From an uncultured Lachnospiraceae bacterium (GTDB lineage Bacteria; Bacillota; Clostridia; Lachnospirales; Lachnospiraceae): a stretch of DNA of 60,975 nucleotides. Positions 42,390-51,824 of the stretch are shown in pieces; within the stretch, counting starts at the first letter, position 1, and each line of letters opens with the position of its first letter. The notes beneath the pieces were generated by a model. The model ran no database searches, was not told the origin of the DNA, and worked only from the letters and a program-made list of their open reading frames with translations. A program made the position numbers and the translations under genes. The stretch lies in the NCBI GenBank assembly GCA_902761225.1, contig CACWJQ010000027.1:3618-64592 (forward strand), in the 5' to 3' direction.

Positions 42390-44204
42390 ATGGCAAGAAA
42401 CAAGATAAATGAAGATGAAAATCTCGAAGAGTCCTTTGATCTCGAGCAGCTTAAGAGGCTCGGACATTACGTGGGACCCTTCAAGGGAAAGCTCGCGGTA
42501 ACGGTCGTGATAATGATCATATCGAGTGCCTTATCCATGCTTATACCCATTCTCATGAAAAACGTCATGGATGTCATTACCGAGACTAATTTCGGAGGTC
42601 AGCTGTCCCAGTCGGATGCCATACGTAAGATCGTTATGTATGCGGTCGCAACATTTCTCATTACGGTGGTATGTGCATTTATAACAAGACTGAAGATCAA
42701 GCTCACTTCACAGGTAGGACAGGGTGTCATCTACAATCTGAGAAGAGAACTGTTCGTGCATCTTCAGGAACTTCCCTTTTCATATTTTGACGACAAGCCC
42801 CACGGCAAGATCCAGGTAAGGGTGGTCAACTATGTGAACAACCTTTCCGATCTTCTTTCCAACGGTATAGTCAATACCATTACCGATATCTTCTCCATGA
42901 TATTCATAGTGGTGTTCATGCTGTATCTCAATGTGAAGTTCACACTGATAGTTCTGTGCGGAATGCCCATACTGGCATTTGTCATAGTGTTCATCAAGAA
43001 CAGGCAGCACAAGGCATGGCAGCTTCAGTCCAATAAGCAGTCCAATCTCAACGCCTATATCGCTGAGTCTGTCAACGGAATAAGGGTCACACAGTCCTTC
43101 GTAAGGGAAGATTACAACACGGAATATTTCAACACCCTTAACCGTGAAGCAAGGAGCTCATGGCTGAATGCCGTTAAGTACAATTTCATTCTCTGGCCGA
43201 TGATCAACAATATCAATGTCATCTCTGCATCCATCATCTACATCCTCGGTATAGGATGGCTTGCAAAGGGAAATGTTCTGATCACGGTAGGCCTTCTTAC
43301 CGCATTCACAGGATATGCCGCAAGGTTCTGGCAGCCCATCATGACTCTTGCGAACTTTTATAACTCGCTCCTGACAGCGATATCGTATCTTGAGAGGATA
43401 TTCGAGACCATCGATGCACCTGTACTTGTTAAGGATAAGGAAGGTGCGGGTCAGATGCCTCCGATAACAGGCGAGGTTGAATATAAGGATGTGCGCTTTG
43501 CCTACGAAGACGGTGTTGAGGTGCTTCACGGAGTATCCTTCAAGGTTAAGCCCGGTGAGAGCTACGCCATTGTGGGTCCTACCGGTGCGGGCAAGACCAC
43601 GATAGTCAATCTCATAAGCAGGTTCTATAACGTGACATCGGGCGAGATCCTGATAGACGGAGTCAATATAGAGGATGTGACCATCAGATCCCTCAGGACA
43701 CAGATGGGTGTCATGATGCAGGATTCCTTTATCTTCTCCGGAACGATCATGGAGAATATCCGTTACGGCAATAAGGAAGCTACTGACGAAGATGTCATAA
43801 GAGCGGCAAAGACGGTATGTGCTCACGACTTCATCATGTCACTGGAGAAGGGCTATGATACAGAGGTTAATGAAAGAGGCTCGAGGCTTTCTGCCGGCCA
43901 GCGTCAGCTGATCTCTTTTGCCAGAGCCGTACTTGCCGATCCCAAGATACTGATCCTTGATGAAGCGACTGCGGCCATCGATACCGAGACCGAGATCCTG
44001 CTTCAGAAGGGTCTTGCCGAGATGCTCAAAGGCCGTACCAGTTTTATCATCGCACACAGACTTTCAACGATCAGAAATGCCGACTGTATCATGTATGTGG
44101 ATCACGGCATGATTGAGGAGAAGGGAACGCATGATGAACTGATGAAGATAGAAAACGGTAATTACAGAAGGTTGTGTGAATCGCAGCTTAGTGCATTTGA
44201 ATAG
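42390..44204 (+). CDS. ABC exporter half-transporter, catalytic partner
   Basis: 604 residues. Six TM segments and an ABC domain with Walker A G-P-T-G-A-G-K-T, Walker B L-I-L-D-E-A-T (catalytic Glu intact), switch I-A-H-R-L-S-T, and an altered signature L-S-A-G-Q-R-Q. With its partner's altered Walker B and His it makes one working and one degenerate ATP site, as in heterodimeric exporters. Substrate is probably a drug, lipid or peptide. Confidence 0.93.
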   Translation: MARNKINEDENLEESFDLEQLKRLGHYVGPFKGKLAVTVVIMIISSALSMLIPILMKNVMDVITETNFGGQLSQSDAIRKIVMYAVATFLITVVCAFITRLKIKLTSQVGQGVIYNLRRELFVHLQELPFSYFDDKPHGKIQVRVVNYVNNLSDLLSNGIVNTITDIFSMIFIVVFMLYLNVKFTLIVLCGMPILAFVIVFIKNRQHKAWQLQSNKQSNLNAYIAESVNGIRVTQSFVREDYNTEYFNTLNREARSSWLNAVKYNFILWPMINNINVISASIIYILGIGWLAKGNVLITVGLLTAFTGYAARFWQPIMTLANFYNSLLTAISYLERIFETIDAPVLVKDKEGAGQMPPITGEVEYKDVRFAYEDGVEVLHGVSFKVKPGESYAIVGPTGAGKTTIVNLISRFYNVTSGEILIDGVNIEDVTIRSLRTQMGVMMQDSFIFSGTIMENIRYGNKEATDEDVIRAAKTVCAHDFIMSLEKGYDTEVNERGSRLSAGQRQLISFARAVLADPKILILDEATAAIDTETEILLQKGLAEMLKGRTSFIIAHRLSTIRNADCIMYVDHGMIEEKGTHDELMKIENGNYRRLCESQLSAFE

Positions 44205-44242
44205 TCATAATCCTCCCCAAAAGCTCACGTATCATGTGAGTT

Positions 44243-45115
44243 TTAATGACCCTCATACCTGCTGCGGTTCAGCTCCAATATCCTGCATCTGTAGTCCACA
44301 TCCCCCCAGGCGCTTGCTACGCTGCCCTGGGGGATGTGTGCGTTTTTAAGCTTATTTGCGCAGCTTGTGCTCACGGGAGTTATGTCATATACGACCCTGT
44401 TTATGCGGTAGTATTTGTACATGCGGGGATCGAAGGAGGCGGTGCCGAAGCGTTCCATGTAGTGTTTTAAATAGGCGTTTAGAGAGTTCCTTCTGCTCTC
44501 TGAATCGAAGATATAGAGCTTCCCCGGAGCGGCACTCATTATGAGCGGGTCTCTTCCCACCATCTCTCCGATCTTATTTAACAGTCCCGGATAGAAGAGC
44601 AGAGCTTCTCCAACAGCAGGAGAGGCGTTTACGATGAACTTAAGTCTTGAGGAGGATTCGTTTTCGTAAGCATCATTTTCTTCCGCGGCAATGGAAGCGC
44701 TTACTGTTTCAAAGGAATACATGACGGGTTCCGGCCGGGCTTCTGCTTTACCCCTTACACTTGTCTTAAGCGGTATTATCCTGCCCGTGTCCGTATCTGT
44801 TATCCGTGCAGGGAACAGCAGCGGCATATTGGAAAGGGCGGTGCTTATCATTGCGGAGACAGGCACATTCCAGCTGCGGCCTTCGCCGACCCTTATCCTG
44901 TCTGTAAGTTCATCGCTGCCCTGCCTTATATATCTGCACAGGATCAGGGTCATCCCTTCCTTTGAATCCGTTATGTATTTCTCACTGAGGTCCCGCAGGT
45001 CCGGAAATCTGCCTGCTGTCACACACAGATCATCTTTTATCTTGTAATAATCATTCATGGGCCGGTTGATCCAGCTTGCCGGATCGTCCCTGCGGATCTC
45101 ATCATTCGGTTTCAT
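44243..45115 (-). CDS. Hypothetical protein, possibly DUF5688-related
   Basis: 290 residues; AAGGAG five bases ahead of the ATG. No signal peptide or TM. The middle (about 120-200) has S-A-M-I-S-T-A-L-S-N and L-L-F-Y-P-G-L-L-N-K-I-G-E; late segments include L-Y-I-F-D-S-E-S-R-R-N-S-L and V-V-Y-D-I-T-P-V. The overall look recalls the Lachnospiraceae DUF5688 proteins, but I cannot confirm it. It follows an XRE-like gene by 16 bp, so the two form an operon divergent from the TIR gene. Confidence 0.65.
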   Translation of the reverse strand: MKPNDEIRRDDPASWINRPMNDYYKIKDDLCVTAGRFPDLRDLSEKYITDSKEGMTLILCRYIRQGSDELTDRIRVGEGRSWNVPVSAMISTALSNMPLLFPARITDTDTGRIIPLKTSVRGKAEARPEPVMYSFETVSASIAAEENDAYENESSSRLKFIVNASPAVGEALLFYPGLLNKIGEMVGRDPLIMSAAPGKLYIFDSESRRNSLNAYLKHYMERFGTASFDPRMYKYYRINRVVYDITPVSTSCANKLKNAHIPQGSVASAWGDVDYRCRILELNRSRYEGH

Positions 45116-45131
45116 CGATACTCCTTTTTAA

Positions 45132-45617
45132 TCAGGTTAAATACTTGTTTTTTCTGAATATGCTGATACTGTAAAGCGACTGCATCTGAAGCGTGAGAGC
45201 TGCAAGGCCCTCATCGTTCAGGACTGTTTTGAGTAATACAAACTGTTCGAACAGAGGGTCTCCTGAGAAGATTTCTTTCCCCAGAATGGCAAGCGGATCG
45301 AAACTTTTTGCGTAGTTTTTAAGCTGGTACAGATGCTTTACGGTTATATCCCCGCTTCCGGATTCCATTCTGGAGATGTTGGACTGTGAGGTGCTGAGCA
45401 GAACACTGTAATCATACTGGGAGTGGTGAATGCTGTTTCTGTAGGATCTGAACCTGTTGCCCACTCTTATCAGATACTGGTCGGGCGTGATGACAGAGCT
45501 GTCGGCGGGGGCGGAGCGGCAGAATGAATTGACATATTCCGAGATGATCGCCTGTCGCCTGAGCTTATCGTTTCTTGTAGTGCCGATCACGAGTTCAAAA
45601 GTCTCAAATTGGTTCAT
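45132..45617 (-). CDS. XRE-like HTH protein
   Basis: 161 residues from ATG 45617 (GGGGGA seven bases ahead). Residues ~55-105 contain a Cro/CI-like HTH: V-G-N-R-F-R-S-Y-R, then Y-S-V-L-L-S-T-S-Q-S-N-I-S-R-M-E-S-G-S-G. The N-terminal 50 and C-terminal 50 residues are not recognisable. It is upstream of the DUF-type gene and divergent from the TIR protein gene, so it may control either. Confidence 0.75.
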   Translation of the reverse strand: MNQFETFELVIGTTRNDKLRRQAIISEYVNSFCRSAPADSSVITPDQYLIRVGNRFRSYRNSIHHSQYDYSVLLSTSQSNISRMESGSGDITVKHLYQLKNYAKSFDPLAILGKEIFSGDPLFEQFVLLKTVLNDEGLAALTLQMQSLYSISIFRKNKYLT

Positions 45618-45840
45618 GTCTGTATCCCCCATGTATTCAGTTTTGCAGTGGCGTTAAAGCCGGTTTTTGTTACGCGGATAATGGTAAAGAAGGGGGAGGG
45701 AGTATTCTATACGGTATGTGGGTATATTTCCGTTTTTTATTCATATATGAATGAAACAGAATGACACAGGCTGTTCAATGCCGATAAATACTGATTTGCA
45801 GAGAGGGGCAGAGGAATTACAATATAGTGGAAATATGATT

Positions 45841-45852
45841 ACAACATGTTGT
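45841..45852. promoter_or_regulatory. 12-bp palindrome in the XRE/TIR divergent region
   Basis: ACAACATGTTGT is a perfect dyad about midway in the 370-bp gap between the XRE-like gene and the TIR gene. A possible promoter (TTGTTT, 17 bp, TTTATA) starts beside it and points to the TIR gene, and TATAAT occurs at 45949-45954 without a good -35. Nothing else is seen in the gap. Confidence 0.35.
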
Positions 45853-45987
45853 TGTTTTTTGAAAAACATACAATTTTATACATTTGCTGACGGTGGCTGT
45901 ATTTTTTCCGTCAATTTACAGGGAGGGGTAAAAACTGCGCATCCGTGTTATAATCTCATACAGGTGCGGTTTTGAAAGAGGAGTATC

Positions 45988-48900
45988 ATGGATAGAAAAT
46001 ACAACGCATTTATTTCATACAGACATGCTCCGGAGGATATCAAGATAGCCTCCGAGATTCAGACTCAGCTGGAGAGGTTTAAAATCCCGGCTGCGATACA
46101 GAAGAAAACAGGGGTCAGGAGATTTGAGAGAGTGTTCCGTGACAAGGAAGAGCTCCCCATAACCAGTGATCTTAACGATGATATCGATCTTGCTCTAAGG
46201 AACTCGGATCATCTTATTGTCATATGCTCTGTCAGGACAGGTGAATCCATCTGGGTCATGAAGGAGATAGAGACCTTCCTTAAGTATCACACCAGGAAGG
46301 AAATATTTACCGTGCTTGTGGACGGCGAGCCTGAGGATGTGATCCCCGATATCCTGCGCCGCGATACCGTTACAAGGAAGTTCGCGGGAGGAATAGAGGA
46401 GACAAGGGAAGAGATCATAGAGCCCCTCAGCTGTGACTACCGTATAGGGATCAAGAAGGCCCGTAAGACCGAGCTTCCCCGACTTGCGGCATCCATGCTG
46501 GGAGTTGCTTACGATGAGCTGATCCAGAGGAGAAAACAGTACATAAGAAGAAGGATAGCGGTCATTGCCTCGGCGGGTGCGGTCCTTGCATCCTGTGCCA
46601 TCGGATATCTGATCTGGAGTATGTTCCAGATCCAGAAGAACTATGATCTTGCGATGTTCAACTATCAGCTCGCTCAGGAAAACTATGACATGGCTCAGGC
46701 CAATTATCTTACTGCCGAGCAGAATTATCAGGAGTCATTGAAGAATCAGTCAAGATATCTGGCATCCGAATCCAGAGAATTGCTGGCCGCACATGACAGA
46801 CTCGGAGCCGTTCAACTGGCTCTTGCTGCGCTTCCTTCTGAAGGAAATGACAGACCTGTTACAAGCGAGGCTGAATTTGCGTTGGCGGAGGCACTCGGTG
46901 CATATACTACCCCCGGCCTTTTGGAGACAAGTCCTGTGTGGAAGTACGGTACAGGATATAACATACGTAAATTCCGTGTGGATCCGGATAACTGCAGGAT
47001 CGCCATTCATGATGATCAGCGGAATCTGATCATCTGGAGTACTGTTGATCACAGTCAGATCGCATCCTTCAAGGAGGATGGACATAATCTGAACGATTTC
47101 ATTCTTGGCGAGAACGGAAAGCTGTTCCTGTGTTATTCCGACGAGCTGAGAGTCTATGATAATGATCTTGAGACGATCCTCTGGAGCCTTCCGCTGAGCG
47201 GCAAGCAGTCCAGTTACGGTGCCGATAATATGATGAGAGCACTGTTTGATACATCCGACCTTCTGTATGCTTCATCGGATGTGGTAATGCTGATCGACCT
47301 TGAAACGGGAAAGGTTAATGAAGAGCATATTGTAGAGGATGAGCTGGTTTTGCCGGATGGCAGCAAGCCGGGTGATATTACGATCATGGAGTCAAGGATA
47401 TCATATGACGGTTCCATGGTTGCCATCGAGTGTCTCCTTGATTTCACGGACAGAGCTATATATGTATATGACAGGAATGAAGGTGTATGGACATTTATGG
47501 GGGATGGCTTTAAGTCAGTGTCGGACTTTAAATTTTCCGAAGATATGGAAAAGCTCATAGTTACCTATGAAAGAGATCATTTCTTTTCCAGTTACTCGAT
47601 CAGTGATTTTCAGGTGCTTTCCGAATCTATCAGGAGTAATACCGCATACGATGTTCATACCGGCGAGGCTGTCTGGAATGTTGATGTGCCTCATACGCTT
47701 GTCGGTTATGGAACGGATATACAATTTGTTAATTATGGTACCGGTGATGATGCTGTAAGAGTGGCAGCCATACTGTTTTCCAATAAGTGCCTGATCGTGG
47801 ATCCGGAGACCGGTGAAGTGCTGGAAATTAAGGAAATGGTATCTGAGTATATCGATTCCTATATTCCGTCAGCAGAAAACAGTCTTGTCATAATTCTCAG
47901 AAACGGACTGTATCTGAATATGGATCTCAAAGAACCCGGGTCTGCCATGACTGCCAGGGGTTATTTCGCAGACGATGTGGGCGATACTCTTGTGTACTGG
48001 ATGGAGGGTGAGGGAAACCGCTTCCTTATTGAGTATTATGGTTCCGGATACATAACGGAATATTCCACCAAGTTTAGCGACAGGGATTATATACCGGTTC
48101 CGGAAAGTGGAACAGAATCCCTGGAAAAATATATTGCCACGGATGACCATCTTTTCGTACTTGCCGGTGATATGACCATGTACTGCTATGATACCGTGAA
48201 TTGCAGGATGGAATGGAGTGTGAAGGTGCCGGGTGAGGCTGCTTACAATGTAAGATTTATATGTAATGATGAGGCGGGTAATGTTTATTTTCAGAATATA
48301 AATGAAGTTTCCCCAAGCGAGCCCAGGGGAGCTAAGATTTATAAGGTGAGCCTTGAGAGCGGTGAGATCTCATGTGTACTTGTTGTTGACACTTTTGATC
48401 TGTCGACCGATAGTCAGGCCGGAAAGATCTATTATCCGTTTTATGACTATGCTACCGCAAATGCTTATATCGGCGTTATAGATCTTGCCACCGGTGATGC
48501 CGGGAAGATCGATCTTGTCGGGGATGTGCCTAATGATCTCAGACTTTACGATATATATGTATCTCCTGACGGCAAGTATGCGATACTTCCCAAAACAGGT
48601 AGTGGAACTCCCGCCATTTATGGTGCGGATCTTGAGACCGGTGTAACCAATAAATTTGAAGGTGAGGAGGATAGCTTTGCGGCGTGGAGCCCGGATTCCT
48701 CAAAATATGTGATCTCCACCATATACGAAGCTGTTGTGTATAACATAAATGGCGGAGAGATCTTCAGAGTGGCTACATCAGAATCCGGGATACTGGATGT
48801 GTACCTTTGCGAGATGGGACTTATAGTGGTACAGGGCAATGGGATAGCATCTCTGTATGATTATGAAGGGGAACTGATAACTGTGCTCGATGTGCTTATG

Positions 48901-49221
48901 GGAGACAGTGTTTCGCAACGTTCCAATTACCTGGATGTGGATTTTGTTGTCACGGGGGATACCATGATACTGTATATCGATGGAACATCGGTAGTTGTCG
49001 ACATGAAAGACTTCAAGGCAAAGGCTCGTATGGAGGGGCTGTTATCGTATGATCCGGATTCCGGAAACTGTTATTTGGCAGTCCCCTTTCCAAGTGAGAC
49101 GATCGGCTCGTTCGGTTACTTCCATATCAAGAGTGTTGATGACCTTATAGCAGAAGGAAATGAGTTTGTGGGCAGCGAAGTTATGAGCTTTGAGATGAAG
49201 AGAAAATACGGAATAGAATGA
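45988..49221 (+). CDS. TIR domain - TM - beta-propeller protein
   Basis: 1077 residues. Residues 1-150 are a TIR domain: A-F-I-S-Y-R-H at 7-13, R-D-K-E-E-L, S-D-H-L-I-V-I-C-S, and W-V-M-K-E with Glu93 at the place of the NADase catalytic glutamate. A TM helix spans ~189-211. It is followed by five exact heptads of N-Y-x-x-A-type (Asn-Tyr at 218, 225, 232, 239, 246), a coiled coil. Residues ~300-1075 are beta-propeller-like repeats (V-Y-D-R/D-L-E-T-G, S-P-D-G-K-Y-A) of WD40/PQQ style. TIR inside, propeller outside is the likely topology. Single gene. Confidence 0.9.
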   Translation: MDRKYNAFISYRHAPEDIKIASEIQTQLERFKIPAAIQKKTGVRRFERVFRDKEELPITSDLNDDIDLALRNSDHLIVICSVRTGESIWVMKEIETFLKYHTRKEIFTVLVDGEPEDVIPDILRRDTVTRKFAGGIEETREEIIEPLSCDYRIGIKKARKTELPRLAASMLGVAYDELIQRRKQYIRRRIAVIASAGAVLASCAIGYLIWSMFQIQKNYDLAMFNYQLAQENYDMAQANYLTAEQNYQESLKNQSRYLASESRELLAAHDRLGAVQLALAALPSEGNDRPVTSEAEFALAEALGAYTTPGLLETSPVWKYGTGYNIRKFRVDPDNCRIAIHDDQRNLIIWSTVDHSQIASFKEDGHNLNDFILGENGKLFLCYSDELRVYDNDLETILWSLPLSGKQSSYGADNMMRALFDTSDLLYASSDVVMLIDLETGKVNEEHIVEDELVLPDGSKPGDITIMESRISYDGSMVAIECLLDFTDRAIYVYDRNEGVWTFMGDGFKSVSDFKFSEDMEKLIVTYERDHFFSSYSISDFQVLSESIRSNTAYDVHTGEAVWNVDVPHTLVGYGTDIQFVNYGTGDDAVRVAAILFSNKCLIVDPETGEVLEIKEMVSEYIDSYIPSAENSLVIILRNGLYLNMDLKEPGSAMTARGYFADDVGDTLVYWMEGEGNRFLIEYYGSGYITEYSTKFSDRDYIPVPESGTESLEKYIATDDHLFVLAGDMTMYCYDTVNCRMEWSVKVPGEAAYNVRFICNDEAGNVYFQNINEVSPSEPRGAKIYKVSLESGEISCVLVVDTFDLSTDSQAGKIYYPFYDYATANAYIGVIDLATGDAGKIDLVGDVPNDLRLYDIYVSPDGKYAILPKTGSGTPAIYGADLETGVTNKFEGEEDSFAAWSPDSSKYVISTIYEAVVYNINGGEIFRVATSESGILDVYLCEMGLIVVQGNGIASLYDYEGELITVLDVLMGDSVSQRSNYLDVDFVVTGDTMILYIDGTSVVVDMKDFKAKARMEGLLSYDPDSGNCYLAVPFPSETIGSFGYFHIKSVDDLIAEGNEFVGSEVMSFEMKRKYGIE

Positions 49222-49238
49222 GATGCAGTAAATAGAAT

Positions 49239-49266
49239 AATGCCCGGTGCCACGGCACCGGGCATT
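49239..49266. terminator. Bidirectional terminator after TIR gene
   Basis: AATGCCCGGTGC and GCACCGGGCATT are perfect 12-base complements, extended by one C-G pair, with T-rich sequence on both sides. It also ends the convergent DHH gene. Confidence 0.88.
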
Positions 49267-49278
49267 TATTTTCTCATG

Positions 49279-50838
49279 TTATGACTGTGTGACAGGCGGA
49301 GTCGGATCGGAAGGTGTTACCGGTTTGTAGGAATCGGGGAATATGTCCTTGCCGATGATGTAGATATCTTCGGGATCGGACAGCTTGTATCCGATATAGT
49401 CTCCCGGCATTCCCTTGATGTATTCGTTCTTATGCCACTTGGTGAATACCTTGGCTTCCTTCTTGAGCTTCTTGGCCATGATATGGTTGCTTCCCGTGGA
49501 AATGCACATATGCGCATGGGGAGCGAGATCTATGGTCTCGGAGGTGGATATTACCCTTATGGTGGGAGTGTATTCCAGGTTCAGATCGTATTTTCCGCGG
49601 AGCTTCTTATAACTCTTTTTGAAAACGGAAATCCTGGTGGGCCACACCTCACCCACAATACCGATCATTATAACGGTATCCTTGTCAACCATCAGGTTCA
49701 TATCACCTTCCAGTGATCTTACAAGGATATGGGAACCGAGAGGAAGGAATTCGGAGGGAATGACATATCCCTGCTTGATGGGAAGCTTCTCATATTCCTT
49801 CATGCCACGGCTTGATATTTTGGTCTTTCCTGCGTAGATGATATCGGAATTGGAGTAATAGTTCTGCATCTTTTCCCTGAGAATGGGAGTGACGGCAGCA
49901 ATGCGTTCCTTCTCGGTAGCTTCTGCATAATTTTTGTACAGCTGGGTAAGGAGCTCGTGCTGAATAAAGCCGCCGGCCTTATCCAGATGACCGCCGCCGG
50001 AACCGATGCCTCTTGAGATATATGCTGCAAGCTCATCCGCTCTGACTTCGGGGGTGTCGCTTCTTACGGAGAATTTGATGCCGTAATCGAGCACGGAATA
50101 GACAAGGCATACATCAACGGTATCTACCGAAAGGAAGAAGTCACTTATAAGTCCGAGGATATTGGGGTCGCAGGGCTGGGCCTCGAGTATTGCATATCTG
50201 TTCTCCGGATGGAACTCGACACCGAGAAGCGCTATGCCTGCTATCTTGGCTTCTTCGAGAGTGATGTTCATTCCGTTGAGCCTGCGAAGGAGGGATTTAT
50301 CAAAGTAGATCTCGTCCATCATATCCTTGTCCAGCGGGTGTGATATCTCGGAGAAGGAGTTCGTGTCGGTAAAGAGACCGTAATAAAGAGCTGAAGAGAC
50401 ATCCGAATCCGGCTGAAAACCCTCTTTTTTCAGCATATCCCAGATAACGGTACAGCAACTTCCCATGCCGGACCTTATCTCGCACAGCTCGGGGAGCTTC
50501 TTGCCCTTTGCAACCTGATGATGATCGATGATGGCGACATTCCTTGCGGGGAAATATGTCACATTGCCTTCCTCGTACTGGCAGTCGCATGTGAGCAGAA
50601 GATCGGGATCTCCGATGCTTATGGATTCATATTCGATGGGAATGGAAAGGGTCTGGACCAGATATACAAGATTGGATTTTGTTATCCTGTTCTTGCCTGC
50701 ATAGATGAAGCGTACCTTCCTGCCCTTACTCTTAAAATAAGAATACAGGGCAAAGCCGGAACCTATGGCATCGGCGTCAGGATTATCATGGCACTGGATG
50801 ACAATGTTCTTGTAGACAAGAAGATCGGACAGTTTCAT
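49279..50838 (-). CDS. DHH/DHHA1 phosphoesterase with extra C-terminal domain
   Basis: 519 residues from ATG 50838 (GGGAGG seven bases ahead). The DHH set is present: H-D-N-P-D-A-D-A-I-G, C-D-C-Q, and I-I-D-H-H. DHHA1 is marked by G-S-G-G-G-H-L-D-K-A near 285. NrnA-type nanoRNases and PAP/c-di-AMP phosphodiesterases are about 320-340 residues, so this has ~170 more, with a late K-G-M-P-G-D-Y-I-G motif. It cleaves short RNA or nucleotide phosphodiesters; the exact substrate is open. Divergent from the epimerase gene. Confidence 0.88.
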   Translation of the reverse strand: MKLSDLLVYKNIVIQCHDNPDADAIGSGFALYSYFKSKGRKVRFIYAGKNRITKSNLVYLVQTLSIPIEYESISIGDPDLLLTCDCQYEEGNVTYFPARNVAIIDHHQVAKGKKLPELCEIRSGMGSCCTVIWDMLKKEGFQPDSDVSSALYYGLFTDTNSFSEISHPLDKDMMDEIYFDKSLLRRLNGMNITLEEAKIAGIALLGVEFHPENRYAILEAQPCDPNILGLISDFFLSVDTVDVCLVYSVLDYGIKFSVRSDTPEVRADELAAYISRGIGSGGGHLDKAGGFIQHELLTQLYKNYAEATEKERIAAVTPILREKMQNYYSNSDIIYAGKTKISSRGMKEYEKLPIKQGYVIPSEFLPLGSHILVRSLEGDMNLMVDKDTVIMIGIVGEVWPTRISVFKKSYKKLRGKYDLNLEYTPTIRVISTSETIDLAPHAHMCISTGSNHIMAKKLKKEAKVFTKWHKNEYIKGMPGDYIGYKLSDPEDIYIIGKDIFPDSYKPVTPSDPTPPVTQS

Positions 50839-50942
50839 TTTGCGGCCTCCCAATTCATGTGATATCATTGGTGGGAAAAACATTTCCTGTATATTATACA
50901 TTATGACATTATGGCTGTCATTACATAACCAATGCACTGCTT

Positions 50943-51824
50943 ATGAAGATACTTGTTATAGGCGGCAGTTACTTTTTGGGACCTGCCTTCATTAAAAAAT
51001 CCATAGACGAAGGCCACAGGGTTACCGTGTTCAACCGCGGCACCAGACCTCTGGGAGTGCCCGGGGTGGAGGAGATACGCGGCGACAGGACAAGTTCCGC
51101 GGATCTGTCCCGTATAACCGGGGAATATGATGCGGTCCTTGATCTGTGCGCATATGAAAAGGGTGATATCCTGAGGGTTAAGGAATCCCTTGGCGACAGG
51201 TGCGGGAGATATGTGTTTATCAGCACTGTGGATGTGTATGAGAGAGGTACAGGAAAGCTCCTTAATGAAGAAGCCGGTTTTGAGACCAGGGATTTCGGCG
51301 GAGAGGCCGGTGCATATATCCTTGGAAAGGCTGCTCTTGAAAAAGAGATCAGAGAATGCGGGGATTACTGCGTACTCAGGCCGTCTGTGATCTATGGCCC
51401 GGGGAATTATGCTCCCAGGGAAAATATCTACTTTAAATGGATAAGTGCAGCGGGTCAGATACTTGAGCCTTCGCCATCGGACGGATTTTTCCAGACGGTA
51501 TATGTGAAGGATGTTGCAAGAGCTGCTCTCTGCGCCTGCACGGATGATTCTTTTGCCCGGAGGGCTTTTAATGTTACGCCGTCTGAGACCATAACCTACA
51601 GGGATTATACGGAGATACTGAGGAAGGCCTGCGGAACGGAATTTGAAGTGATATATGTGACGCCTCAGGAGGCGTTCATGCAGCAGGTCCCCTTCCCCTT
51701 TGCCATAAGCAGGGCGGAATCGGAAGAGTACGACGGATCGGCGCTGGAAAAAACAGGATTTGAATACACGGACGTTGTGACCGGTATGAAGGAAACGTGG
51801 GAATATTATGTACATAGCAGATAA
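50943..51824 (+). CDS. NAD-dependent epimerase/reductase (atypical SDR)
   Basis: 293 residues. Rossmann start K-I-L-V-I-G-G-S-Y-F-L-G (GGxxFxG, as in CSP41-like atypical SDRs), Asn-Arg-Gly after strand 2, D-L-C-A-Y, and V-F-I-S-T-V-D-V-Y followed by L-R-P-S-V-I-Y-G-P-G. The start lacks a strong ribosome-binding site. The last 17 bp overlap the methyltransferase gene. An ATGACA...TGTCAT dyad (50903-50921) lies between it and the divergent DHH gene. Confidence 0.87.
   Translation: MKILVIGGSYFLGPAFIKKSIDEGHRVTVFNRGTRPLGVPGVEEIRGDRTSSADLSRITGEYDAVLDLCAYEKGDILRVKESLGDRCGRYVFISTVDVYERGTGKLLNEEAGFETRDFGGEAGAYILGKAALEKEIRECGDYCVLRPSVIYGPGNYAPRENIYFKWISAAGQILEPSPSDGFFQTVYVKDVARAALCACTDDSFARRAFNVTPSETITYRDYTEILRKACGTEFEVIYVTPQEAFMQQVPFPFAISRAESEEYDGSALEKTGFEYTDVVTGMKETWEYYVHSR

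Noticed and set aside
43158-43826. 222-codon minus-strand ORF antisense to the ABC exporter
   Set aside because: Shadow of the well-conserved exporter domain.
44298-44337. Strong C/G-rich inverted repeat
   Set aside because: It lies inside the coding sequence of the 290-residue protein and its arms are misaligned by one base; probably codon coincidence.
45779-45786. GCCGATAA, a perfect sigma-28 -10 element, 200 bp ahead of the TIR gene
   Set aside because: The sequence 15 bases upstream (ATGA) does not match the TAAA element, so half of the promoter is missing.
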